Source: Microglena sp. YARC (Eukaryota; Chlorophyta; Chlorophyceae; Chlamydomonadales; Chlamydomonadaceae). Taken from it: DNA of 64,000 nt. This document shows positions 57,101-63,126 of this stretch, in pieces. The stretch is from contig CM039462.1 of assembly GCA_022414725.1 (NCBI GenBank), positions 130,659,262 to 130,723,261 on the forward strand. The letters run 5' to 3'. The notes beneath the pieces are model-generated. The model searched no databases. It was not told the DNA's origin and saw nothing but the letters and a program-made list of their open reading frames with translations. Position 1 is the stretch's first letter, and each line of letters starts with the position of its first letter. A program made the translations under genes and the position numbers.

Positions 57101-58736
57101 CTAATCCCTATCCCTATCCCTATCCCTATCCCTATCCCAATTCCATCCCATGCCAATCCCGTTCAAATACACCAGAGGCTGACGAACTGAGAAAGCAGAG
57201 GGCAAAGCTTATGTTTGGTGAATGCGGGTACACGGAGTACGTGGTGGAGGTGAATAAGGGTACACGGAGTACGTGGTGGAGGTGAATACGGGTACACGGA
57301 GTACGTGGTGGAGGTGAATACGGGTACACGGAGTACTTGGTGGAGGTGAATACGGGTACACGGAGTACTTGGTGGAGGTGAATACGGGTACACGGAGTAC
57401 TTGGTGGAGGTGAAAGGGCCAGGCAATCCCAACCCCATCCCATGAAAATCCAGTGGCAATCCCAATCCCAATCCCATCCCATGAAAATCCCAATCCCGTC
57501 CCATGGCGATCCTGTCCATCTACACCACAGGCTGACGAACTGAGAAAGCGAAGGAAAAAGCTAATGTTTGGTGACTACACGGAGTACGTGGTGGAGGTGA
57601 AAGGGCCTGGCCAAATGTGTGGAGAGGTATCACTGGACAGAAGCTTTGGTACACAAGAGGACAGCCGACCAGTAGAGGTGTCTCTTCACAAGCACTCAGC
57701 TCGCTGCAAAGGGCCTGTCACAGTGGTGACGCTTACAGAGGCGAACTTCCTTACAGCATTGTTGCAGGTACGCGTGCAAATTATATACATAAAAAAGTAT
57801 ACAACAAATTATATATAAAAATGTCTAAACAAGAAAAGCAAACTTTCTGACAGCGTTGTTGCAGGTACGCGTGAAAATTGTATATATACAAAAGTATACA
57901 ACAAATTATATATACAAATGTCTAAACAAGAAAGGCAAACTTCCTGGCAGCGTTGATGCAGCTGTGCGTGAAAATTTCATATATAAAAATGTATTAAAAA
58001 TATTATTAAAACGTAAATATAAAAATAAAAGCACTAAACAATAAACACAAACTTCCTGGGGGGTTGGAAACGTGTTCTTAGTCCACTAGAAGCTTGTATA
58101 ACGTTGTCACTCCACAAGCACTCAGCTTGCTGAAAAGGGCTGCTCATAGTGTTGACGCTTACAGAGGCAAACTTCCTGACAGCGTTTATGCAGGTGCGTT
58201 TGAAAATGTGTTGTTAGTCCACTAGAAGCGTTTGCAAAAACTGTTACTTCACTAGAGAGAATAGAGTATCTGTAATGTGGCATTTTGTAATTTTTGTAAT
58301 TTTTAATGTCCTTGGTAGCAACCCTGTCTGTGCGCAGGTGCATGGTGAGAACCACAACAGCTCCGAAGCCAAGCCACATCTAAGCCATAAATCAGCATCC
58401 ATGCTTTTGATGCAAGAGCTTCAGTCAACAAGCAGTCAGTCCACTTCTTTCACCCCTACCCTCTACCCCTACCCCAACCCTCACCCTCACCCCCACCCTT
58501 TCTGTGCGCAGGTGCATGGTGGGAACCGCAACAGCTCTGAAGCCAAGCCTTGCCTAAGCCACGAATCAGCATCCATGCTTTTGATGCAAGAGCTGAAGTC
58601 AACAAGAAGGCAATCCACCACTCTCAGCCGTCCCACAAGTCCAGGGCTCATTCACCACACCCTGAGCAGTCCTCCCAAAACAATGTCTCCTCGCCACCTT
58701 CAAGCTGCCCCTACCTCCTCTACACTTTACTTATGA
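37860..58736 (+). CDS. CaMKK/LKB1-like kinase fused to cyclic-nucleotide-binding domain (kinase 2)
   Basis: Exons: 37860-38926, 39510-39958, 40454-40559, 42312-42613, 45375-45537, 46609-46764, 48503-48657, 49167-49351, 52200-52551, 54147-54215, 55850-55950, 57531-57767 and 58512-58736 (TGA). That is about 1,190 codons; a first exon with the ATG is missing. All introns are GT-AG with matching phases. Catalytic motifs: GRGSFGKV and YAVK (Lys codon 40557), helix-C Glu 45386 in IMREIAVLKKLDHPNIV, HGDLKPENLL (46688; Gly replaces the Arg of HRD), DFG (46748), PAFQAPE (48558), SDIWALG, and the domain end SHPWV. This fits upstream AMPK/SnRK1-activating kinases. A cNMP-binding fold follows: GRIIFTEGDEAHCIYMIMSG (exon 9), then CGEVSL and a conserved Arg (exon 12, codon 57666) of the phosphate-binding cassette. 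Exon 4 needs a 1-base correction near 42350 to stay open. Confidence 0.8.
38128..38365 (+). other. octapeptide repeat region in kinase 2 N terminus
   Basis: About ten 24-bp units encode ALPAVLNG/ALPAVLNK-type octapeptides in the first recognised exon. Central units are almost identical, so the tract is young or homogenised. The hydrophobic-small periodicity suggests a short solenoid or flexible linker; the function is unknown. Codon phase is kept in all units, which supports coding. Confidence 0.75.
38927..39509 (+). repeat. intron of kinase 2 made of (CCCAA)n
   Basis: The donor is GAC|GTAAGT at 38927. From about 39015 to 39482 the intron is nearly pure CCCAA pentamers, with occasional CCCAAA, CCAAT or CCCGA variants. 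The acceptor best fitting phase 0 is CATCAG at 39504-39509; an upstream CTGCAG would meet a stop. The template strand is (GGGTT)n and could form G-quadruplexes. The pentamer is not a known algal telomere repeat, so this is an intronic satellite. Confidence 0.85.
39959..40453 (+). repeat. kinase 2 intron with two decoy copies of exon-3 acceptor
   Basis: Donor GC|GTGAGT. The segment 'caacatccagtccctttttt.cctttcag' plus 'aatgtgtatcaaccagtatg' occurs at acceptors ending 40178 and 40313, before the true acceptor ending 40453. Each copy carries the first 20-30 bases of exon 3 and then 'ctgagtgaatggggag'-type filler. The unit is about 137 bp. TA-rich microsatellite lies at 39963-40060. Confidence 0.85.
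40560..41185 (+). repeat. decoy copies of exon-3 donor in kinase 2 intron, with (TAATG)n
   Basis: The exon-3 end 'gctttgcctcaacaccatgg' to 'atgctgttaag' followed by GTAGGTGG recurs near 40673-40720 and 40815-40868. Progressively shorter relics occur near 40980, 41072 and 41175. TAATG/TGTAA pentamers fill the gaps, with a pure block at about 40911-40980. The true donor is at 40560. Confidence 0.85.
41262..41442 (+). repeat. dispersed repeat family 2, copy 3
   Basis: Full-length-looking copy: 'ggttaccccttgtccg', 'gacgaagcctgacgcgtcag', 'ctcgctttcgttgccacctg', 'gcgacgctgcatagaacttgt'. It directly abuts a MITE-like element at 41443, an arrangement repeated in mirror image at 53760. Confidence 0.65.
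41443..41634 (+). mobile_element. MITE-like inverted-repeat element, copy 3 (best-formed)
   Basis: Ends are inverted copies: left CTTTTCAGCTACAAGAAGC with 'agcttctaggtagctccctg', right 'cagggga.gctgcctagaagc' with GTAGCTGAAAAGAAAAGC. The 192-bp body has no reading frame. The interior 'cactgggctaagccccaagc' and 'tgtatcagcttctagatgca' is shared, inverted, with 63127-63320. The family matches the MITE type of non-autonomous DNA transposon; the superfamily is unknown. Confidence 0.7.
41720..42311 (+). repeat. C-rich tract and two decoy copies of kinase 2 exon-4 start
   Basis: Poly-C/CCCAC tracts at about 41719-41820, 42040-42140 and 42240-42300 separate three versions of the exon-4 start. Decoys at about 41927-42020 and 42137-42235 carry 'ttttcatcgtcaagca.ct' and 'gaatcacgagaggaaacttga'. 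The true exon follows TTGCTCAG at 42311. The decoys contain stops soon after the start. Confidence 0.8.
42602..44060 (+). repeat. 31-bp tandem array seeded at the kinase 2 exon-4 donor
   Basis: About 45 units of consensus TTTAAATGTAGGGTGTATAG followed by TATTTCACCTG. The first units read TTAGAAGGTGAAG and TTAGAAGGTAGG, i.e. the last exon bases (gttagaag) plus the donor GTGAAG. So the array looks like serial duplication across the splice junction that then drifted (TTAGAAG to TTTAAAG to TTTAAAT). It fills over half of the first part of the intron. Confidence 0.9.
44281..44396 (+). repeat. diverged copy of kinase 2 exon-4 end in the intron
   Basis: 'ggtcggtagtcgagaggaca' then 'caggcagtccgacagctgat' and 'gatgccgattgagaccaacc' followed by 'cattggaag' resemble exon 4 bases 42520-42613 ('gtcagttcagacagtacaat' to 'gagaccaacccgttagaag'). 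The following bases TTTGGT replace the donor GTGAAG, so the splice site is lost. It lies between the 31-bp and 36-bp arrays. Confidence 0.65.
44395..44995 (+). repeat. 36-bp tandem array in kinase 2 intron
   Basis: About 16 units of GTTAGAAAACAGGGTTTATG followed by TGTAGTTGACCAAGCT. Transitional units near 43910-44050 mix this monomer with the 31-bp one, so the two arrays are related. The 166-codon minus-strand frame with THKP repeats is a by-product of the 36-bp (divisible by three) period. Confidence 0.9.
44996..45374 (+). repeat. decoy copy of kinase 2 exon-5 start plus CA/TA microsatellite
   Basis: CCCTCCAG|ATATTATGCGTGAGGTAGCA at 45069 begins a diverged copy of exon 5 (about 65 bases, to 'gcggctccatgaatg'), then (CA)n(TA)n at 45133-45182. 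The true exon 5 starts at 45375 after CTCTTCAG. In the decoy, 'aacctccccaac' replaces 'gaccaccccaac' (Leu-Pro for Asp-His). Confidence 0.85.
45538..45957 (+). repeat. decoy copy of kinase 2 exon-5 end with C/A-rich tracts
   Basis: 45656-45735 repeats the last ~85 bases of exon 5 ('tcgtcgtacatcatgatggt' onwards) and a donor AAG|GTGGGATG. The two copies differ by a 5-base difference in 'ggatttgcaag' versus 'ggcaag'. Only the first donor (45538) keeps the frame into exon 6. CCCACC and CTACCTAC tracts flank both copies. Confidence 0.85.
45958..46182 (+). repeat. dispersed repeat family 2, copy 4
   Basis: 'cgaagcccccccc' start, 'gaccgtccgaccgacgaccg', 'aggcgaagcctgacacgtca', then 'cattgtcgccacctgtcgtt' and 'cgccgcttgcgacgctgtgc'. 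Inserted within the tandem array that precedes exon 6 of kinase 2. Confidence 0.65.
46183..46608 (+). repeat. tandem intron-end array before kinase 2 exon 6
   Basis: Units of about 75-110 bp made of a T-rich tract (CTTTTTCTTTTTCTTTTCTC), then 'aaccgcatcctcaaacacag' and 'tcacctctttccatggaatg', occur at about 46207, 46285, 46362, 46475 and the true one at 46566. An isolated earlier relic sits at 45900. In contrast to other arrays the copied unit is mostly intronic, ending at or just before the acceptor; only the last copy reads GAATGCAG|GCTCCC. Confidence 0.8.
46931..47260 (+). other. open frame of unknown origin within kinase 2 intron
   Basis: 109-codon frame from an ATG-like start, with a protein-like composition ('LLDEFAYIVGPAMADYCKML' and 'MMRLRASLAKSLPWQPDAV'). 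It does not match the decoy exon pattern nor a family I recognise. Its 3' half forms the left arm of the perfect palindrome, so it may be a piece of a mobile element or of another gene copied here. Confidence 0.35.
47107..47401. repeat. perfect 146-bp palindrome with 3-nt spacer
   Basis: Bases 47107-47252 and 47256-47401 are exact reverse complements over 146 positions, separated by AGG at 47253-47255. I checked the arms base by base: left GCAGGACCAGCTAGC..., right ...GCTAGCTGGTCCTGC. Such a structure would extrude as a cruciform or fold as a long RNA hairpin. It could be a real fold-back duplication or an inverted chimera in the assembly. Confidence 0.95.
48026..48502 (+). repeat. three decoy copies of kinase 2 exon-7 start among CCCAA/CCCCA tracts
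   Basis: Acceptor plus exon start (CCTCCAG|TGTCATCAC, then 'acccaaccatctccagcaa') occurs at about 48114, 48303 and 48418 before the true one at 48503. The first decoy carries about 70 further exon bases ('ccagctttccaagctccgga'). Copies are separated by (CCCAA)n at 48235-48297 and CACCCC tracts. Confidence 0.9.
48658..49166 (+). repeat. kinase 2 intron of CA and (CACCCCACCCT)n
   Basis: Donor GTGAGC at 48658 and acceptor AACTAG at 49166. Between them are CACACACACC at 48705-48775 and a CACCCCACCCTCACCCC array at about 48895-49150. No decoy exon copies are seen here. The long Pro/His/Thr frames on the plus strand and Gly/Val frames on the minus strand are artefacts. Confidence 0.85.
49352..51660 (+). 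repeat. array of about 16 decoy copies of kinase 2 exon-8 end
   Basis: Each unit of 120-150 bp holds the last ~75 bases of exon 8 ('gtcgccgctgctcatcgatc', 'tgctgcaaaacatttttgtg', 'accctccag'), then GTATGGGTTAGG or GTTTTGTTCAG and 'cagttaggctaggttaggct'. Copies at about 50160-51000 (134-bp period) are almost identical; outer copies are diverged. Most keep AG|GT at the former splice site. The phase-0 join to exon 9 requires the first donor at 49352. Confidence 0.95.
51661..52199 (+). repeat. relic of exon 8 and three decoy copies of kinase 2 exon-9 start
   Basis: 51684-51737 copies the middle of exon 8 ('gtgaagggtgtggtggacta'). Copies of the exon-9 start ('cag|ggcatcatgtcccaccc') lie at 51798, 51988 and 52086; the first extends through 'tacccgaccaagtccccgcg' and 'cacatcagcatctcc'. 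Poly-C tracts separate them. The true acceptor is AATGCCCAG at 52199. Confidence 0.9.
52552..52990 (+). repeat. two decoy copies of kinase 2 exon-9 end
   Basis: 'gcagggctctgga.gaactg' through 'ggatccattggatcgctcac' then AG|GTGGGTCAC recurs at about 52632-52710 and 52810-52885. The second has AG|TCGGGTCAC, so its donor is lost. CATATGATATGATG-rich spacers come along with each copy. The unit is about 165 bp. Confidence 0.9.
53005..53080 (+). repeat. second copy of GTATGATATCATAC dispersed repeat
   Basis: Matches 13427-13495: 'ttgtatgatatcatactcgc' then 'gggtcaacatcgtacgattt' and 'cccggtccct'. Located in a kinase 2 intron. Confidence 0.6.
53119..53765 (+). mobile_element. MITE-like element copy 4, expanded by a 50-bp internal tandem repeat
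   Basis: Left end AGCTTTTCTTTCCAGC, right end 'ctagaagctgctgctcgtag' with CTAAAAGAAC. Near the left end ten units of 50 bp (AGCAGCTTCTAGGCAGCTCC, CTGAGCCAGTCACTGGTTGT, TGTCATGAGC) run exactly head to tail at 53141-53640. Other copies have one such unit, so the array grew inside the element. Confidence 0.75.
53766..53960 (-). repeat. dispersed repeat family 2, copy 5, inverted
   Basis: Reverse complement of the family: 'gcagcgtcgcaagcgacgtg', 'aacgactggtggcaggagga', 'ctgacgtgtttggctttgtc', 'cggtcgtcggtcggacggtc'. It adjoins the MITE end exactly as the copy at 41262 does, but in the opposite orientation. Confidence 0.65.
54280..55849 (+). repeat. array of more than 20 decoy acceptors before kinase 2 exon 11
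   Basis: Units of roughly 60-70 bp carry 'tcctgacctctgaattgatt' plus TTCTGCAG or TTATGCAG, then TGGACCTAGACGACTCTTTC, i.e. the branch/pyrimidine region, the acceptor and the first ~20 bases of exon 11. The last one, at 55849, is the true acceptor (TTTATGCAG). Copies at 55360-55830 alternate with 'cagacatttgaggctccttc' relatives, so at least two unit subtypes exist. Confidence 0.9.
54462..54600. other. hairpin-bearing insertion inside the acceptor array
   Basis: The array is interrupted by a foreign stretch with two predicted hairpins: CCCCCCTTCGGGG at 54466-54478, and GCGAGTCCCGCC (54482-54493) pairing with GGCGGTACTCGC (54514-54525) with one mismatch. It has no resemblance to neighbouring units. 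Origin unknown. Confidence 0.5.
55951..56615 (+). repeat. three decoy copies of kinase 2 exon-11 end
   Basis: 'tcaacttggataatgaagct' with 'gatgggaaactgcatatcag' and AAAGG|GTAAGACATG recurs at about 56105-56196. A second copy is at 56318-56402 (AGG|GTTAGA, 5' part degraded) and a third at 56510-56602 (AAAGG|TTTAGG, donor lost). Splice sites decay with distance from the exon. Confidence 0.9.
56616..57530 (+). repeat. decoy copies of kinase 2 exon-12 start, CATA and AATCCC tracts
   Basis: The exon-12 start ('ccacag|gctgacgaactgaga') has diverged copies near 56637, 56755, 56869, 56957 and a long one at 57177-57250. The long copy expands into six tandem units of GGTACACGGAGTACGTGGTG plus GAGGTGAATAC (57229-57420). 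(CATA)n tracts at 56688-56722 and 56800-56835 and AATCCC/TATCCC tracts at 57040-57135 lie between. The true acceptor is CACCACAG at 57530. Confidence 0.85.
57768..58337 (+). repeat. decoy copies of kinase 2 exon-12 end
   Basis: 'ttctgacagcgttgttgcag|gtacgcgtg' at about 57842-57872, 'ttcctggcagcgttgatgca' with lost donor at 57938-57965, and a longer copy at 58097-58192 beginning 'ccacaagcactcagcttgct'. The last ends in ATGCAG|GTGCGT. The true donor is 57768. Confidence 0.85.
58338..58511 (+). repeat. duplicate of kinase 2 last-exon start, in frame
   Basis: CTGTGCGCAG|GTGCATGG occurs at 58337/58338 and again at 58511/58512, each followed by about 100 similar bases (encoding VHGGNRNSSEAKPCLSHES-like sequence). 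Both acceptors are phase 0 and the stretch between them is open. The last exon could therefore start at either site, giving proteins differing by 58 residues. Confidence 0.75.
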
Positions 58737-59735
58737 GGAGCCCTTACACTGCTGGTATAGGCCCCAAGAGGGAATGAGGGGAGTGGGTGTGGTGAGCCTC
58801 GTATCAATTTATATTTTTTCTCCGCCTTGCCACGGGGCGTGAAGTTGAAGGAACCTTCCCGTTCGCTTGCGCTGGAGAAGGTTACTGTGGGTTTTCCTTT
58901 TGCAGACCGCTACTATGCTCGAGCTTGGACTACTGAAAGCACTTGCTTCTGAACTCTGCTCTCCGACGGGTTTGGCGGGCAGCGCGTTGCAATGGGGTCG
59001 CACCGAGTCGCCCAATGTGTGAAGCGTCGCACAAAAAAAAGACATTAATGAGGTGCAGCTTGCAGTCAGGCAGATAGCACCATGCATGGGTCGGAAGTCA
59101 CCTTTTTCATTCAAGGAGCTCTGCCACTGAGCCATTCTTTGAAACGGGGATTCCAAACAAAATGCACTAATGAGGTGCAGCTTGCAGTTAGTTAGTCAGG
59201 TAGTGCCACACATGGATAGGGAGTCATGCGGGGATTTCTTGACCAGTGTTTTTTATTTCAGATTTCTGTAGTCCTGGTTGAGTAGCTACTTGGGCTACTC
59301 AACCCTGATTTCAGGATAGTTGCGTAGCCATCGCATGGCAGAGAGCGAAGCGCGGAGCCGGGGAGGGTTGGGGGGCAGCGCGTCCCGATATCGGGGGGTC
59401 TGGGGGGTGTAGCATTCTATGGAATGGCGACGGACCGGCGACGCGTTGTCAGAAAAGCAAACACTGTTCTTGACAAGTGCTAAATTATGTACCTTGGTGT
59501 CTAGAGGGTGCTGTGTTTAGAGGGTGCTACTTTGAGGTCTTTTGGGGTTGCTTTGGGGGTCAAAACAAGCTGCTATTAGCACCCCAAAGGCTACTAGGAC
59601 CTCATGACTGATATCCTCATGATTAAGTCGTGACTTATGACTTGGTCATGAAGCTATCAGTCCCCACTGTGTCAGCTTGGGCAACTTGCCATCTTTTTCT
59701 ACAGTGCGCCTTGTGGCTTCTCTTCTGGGAGGTCA
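58737..59735. other. intergenic downstream of kinase 2
   Basis: No gene recognised. A family-4 repeat lies at about 58825-58885 ('ccttgccacggggcgtgaag'). A direct repeat of about 120-bp spacing ('taatgaggtgcagcttgcag') lies at 59047 and 59168. The rest is unique, with G-rich patches near 59360-59410. Confidence 0.5.
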
Positions 59736-59737
59736 TC

Positions 59738-61020
59738 CTGGGCCCCAGGATATCTTTTGGCCCCAGAATATTGTATATGATAGCATCGGGGTATCTGCAG
59801 GCCCCAGGATATCTAGCATCAGGATATCTTCAGGCCCCAGGATATCGTATATGATAGCATCGGTGTATCTGCAGGCCCCAGGATTTCTAGCATCGGGGTA
59901 TCTTCAGGCCCCATGATATCTTATATAATAGCATCGGGGTATCCTCAGGCCCCATGATATCTAGCATCGGGGTATCTTCAGGCCCCAGGATATCTAGCAT
60001 CAGGGTATCTTCAGGCCCCAGGATATCTAGCATCAGGATATCTATGGCCCCATGATATCAAGCATCGGGATATCTATCTAGCATCGGGATATCTAGCATC
60101 GGGGTATCCAGCATCGGGGCATCTTCAGGCCCCATGATATCTAGCATCGGGATATCTTTTTGCCCCACAATATCTAGCATGGGGGTATGTTCAAGCCCCA
60201 TGATATCTAGCATCGGGATAGCTTTTTGCCCCATGATATCTAGCATCGGGGTTTCTTCAGGCCCCAGGATATCTGCCATCGTTATATCTTTCGGCCCTAT
60301 GATATCTAGTGCCCACAGCTTGACAGAGCCAAGGAGGGCTTATGAACATTATACCCCATTGCCCCTCCCTCCCCCCCCCCCAAAAAAAACATTTATGCAA
60401 CCGTACCATTTACTCACCAGACTTATGAATATCATGCACCACCACCACCACCACCACCAAAAAAAGGGAGCACTATATTATCCAACCGTACTCTCCAGAG
60501 GCGACCTCATTTTTCTGGAATCGAGTACGGATACGGATTTTGGGTGTGTACTGGCCGTACTTCACAACCCTGCCCCCAGGATATCTTCTGGCCCCAAAAT
60601 ATCCTGGCCCGCAGGATATCTTCTCGTCCGCAGGATATCAGTTGGTCCCAGGATATCTTCTGGTCACAGAATATCCTGGGCCGCAGGATATCTTCTGGCC
60701 TCAGGATAATTTGGCCCCAGGATATCTTCTGGTCCCAGAATATCCTGGCCCACAAGATGTCTTCTGGCCTCAGGATGAATTTTGGCCCCATGATATCCTC
60801 TGGCCTCAGGATATATTTTAGCCCCAGGATGTCTTCTGGCCTCAGGATATACTTTAGCCCCAGGATATCTTCTGGCCTCGGGATGTATTTTGGCCCCAGG
60901 ACATCCTCTGGCCTCATGATATATTTTAGCTCTAGGATATCTTCTGGACTCAGCATATATTTTGGCCCGAGGATATCTTTCGGCCGAGGATATCTTATGG
61001 CCCCAGGAGATCTTTTCTTT
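59738..61020 (+). repeat. GATATC-rich tandem arrays
   Basis: Two subtypes. At 59738-60310 the unit is about 33 bp: 'ccccaggatatctagcatcg' plus 'gggtatcttcagg'. At 60575-61015 it is about 20-40 bp: 'ccccaggatatcttctggcc' with 'tcaggatatattttag'. A non-array stretch (60311-60574, with a CACCACCACC tract) separates them. Periodic GATATC palindromes occur every 20-35 bases. Open frames (LASGYLQAPG-like) are by-products. Confidence 0.85.
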
Positions 61021-61021
61021 T

Positions 61022-61096
61022 CATAGCTTTTCTTTTTGTCCAGAACCTTAACCCCTGCCTAGAAGCTGCTGCTAATAGCTGAAAAGAAAAGCCATG
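61022..61096 (+). mobile_element. MITE-like element, short internally deleted copy
   Basis: AGCTTTTCTTTTTGTCCAG at the left and CTAATAGCTGAAAAGAAAAGC at the right form inverted ends around only about 35 bases, including 'gcctagaagctgctg'. It lacks most of the interior of the 190-bp copies. Confidence 0.5.
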
Positions 61097-61454
61097 CCAT
61101 GCCTTAGCTTGTTATCCGGGGTTCAAATTTAATATATACCGGTATGTATATGTATACATATAGAGATTTGAATAATATATTAGTTGCATGTTTTTCAGCC
61201 CTCTTTACCAATTGCTTGAAGTCCCCCCTGCGATACCCGCAGAAAAGGCGTTTTTAGGCTATTTGGGGCTGTCCCAGGCTATTCATTAATCCTTGCGCGT
61301 TCCTTGCATGATACTTTCACGATACTTGGGGTCGGTCTTATGTCTTCGTAATTGGATTGAATGGAACAGTTACTTGGTTCTTCAGCCAACCATGTGCTGC
61401 TCAACCTCAACCAATTGCTGGAAGTCCCCTTCCCCCCTGCGATACCCACCAAAT

Positions 61455-62215
61455 ACCACGTACTTGGGTAAATACCACGTACATTGGTAAATACGGGGTA
61501 AATATCACGTACTTGGGTAAATACCATGTACATTGGTAAATATGGGGTAAATATCACGTACATGGGTAAATACCACGTACATGGGTAAATACCACAACAT
61601 GGGTAAATACCACGTACATGGGTAAATACCACGTACATGGGTAAATACCACGTACATGGGTAAATACCACAACATGGGTAAATACCACGTACATGGGTAA
61701 ATACCACAACATGGGTAAATACCACGTACATGGGTAAATACCACGTACATGGGTAAATACCACAACATGGGTAAATACCACAACATGGGTAAATACCACA
61801 ACATTGGGTAACTATCACGTACATCTGCGTTCTTGGGTAAATACCACGTACATGGTAAAATATCACGTACATCTGCGTTCTTGGGTACATACCACGTACA
61901 TGGGTAAATACCACGTACATGGGTAAATATCATGTACATCTGCGTTCTTGGGTACATACCACGTACAAGGGTAAGTATCATAAGGGGGATAAATATCACA
62001 TACATGGTTATTACGGGGGTAAATACCACGTGCATGGGTAAATATCACAATGGGTTATAAATATCATGTGCGTGATATTTATAACCCATTGTGATGTACA
62101 CATGGGTAAATACCACGTGCATGGGTAAATATCACAATGGGTTATAAATACCACGTACACGTGCAAATGCCACGTGCATGGGTAAATAATACATGCATGG
62201 GTTAATACATCAATG
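61455..62215 (+). repeat. 19-bp tandem array GGGTAAATACCACGTACAT
   Basis: About 35 units of GGGTAAATACCACGTACAT, with variants lacking 'cgt' (ACCACAACAT) and insertions of 'ctgcgttcttgggta'. A near-perfect 25-bp inverted repeat around 62045-62094 (ATCACAATGGGTTATAAATATCA and its complement) lies near the right end. The minus-strand 'YVVFTHVRGIYPCT' frames come from the 57-base superperiod. Confidence 0.85.
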
Positions 62216-63126
62216 TTACGCCTTATGACGAGGTGTGAGGATAATGAGGGGCAGAATATTCGCTTGCGCTGGAGGCAACCGACAATGAACTTGAACTTGG
62301 TTACATAGCTTCAGCCAGCAACACCACCGCTAATATACTACGGGGTTCCATGGATTGTATTTCTTGCATGGATTGCTCGAGTTGCCCAATAGCCCGAGAG
62401 CTTGAAGGCAAGAATTGGAATTTGACGTGTTACATGTTTTTCAGCCAACTCTGGGCTGCTCATCGCCTTCCAAATCCAAGTCCCTCTGTGCGGTACCCAC
62501 AGAAAACAGGGAGCACAATTAGCGGATTATACAGTTTAAAAACTTGCTTGATGGCAAGGATGTCCGTTTCGCATACAAGTGCCAAATTAGTCATATTTTA
62601 TATTATATTATTGCATAATTTTATATTTGTGTGTTATATTTGTGAACTTGGTTACATGTCTCTAAATTAGTTGTTTGCACCTAATCATATAACTTCCGGT
62701 TGAACACAATTGTTGTCAGGCTACGCCTGATCTCGCACCCTCCAATGTTTTTAAACAATTCGTTTGGGGCATCGGGACTAGTCCAATGAGTGGTTATGTG
62801 TTCATGTATTGTGATACTGGGCACATCCTAATCGTTTTGAAATGGCTAGTTGGTAGTAAATAGATCAATAGAAAGCCTTATTACGAGGCGAGAGGTTGAG
62901 GGGGCCAGCCCTTTTGCTTGCATTGGGGCCAACCACCTTATCTTGATAAAAAGTAGACTGATAAAATATTTTGATCTTGGTATTTGAGGGTGGCTCAAGT
63001 CCCTGAAGTATATTTGGCTTCCCCTGAACTGTACTCGTATAAAGTACACACGTTGCTCATGAGTTGTGACTATTTTAGCCAGTTGCTCTGTGAAATTTGT
63101 GGACTTCACTCATTAGCTGAATCATT
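62216..63126. other. dispersed repeat families 4 and 3, no gene
   Basis: Family 4 ('cgccttatgacgaggtgtga' or 'cttattacgaggcgagaggt', then 'ttgagggggccagccc.tttgc.tgc..tggggccaac') lies at 62218-62280 and 62872-62935. Family 3 starts ('acttgaacttggttacatag') are at 62287 and as a relic at 62643. No supported coding region. Confidence 0.55.
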
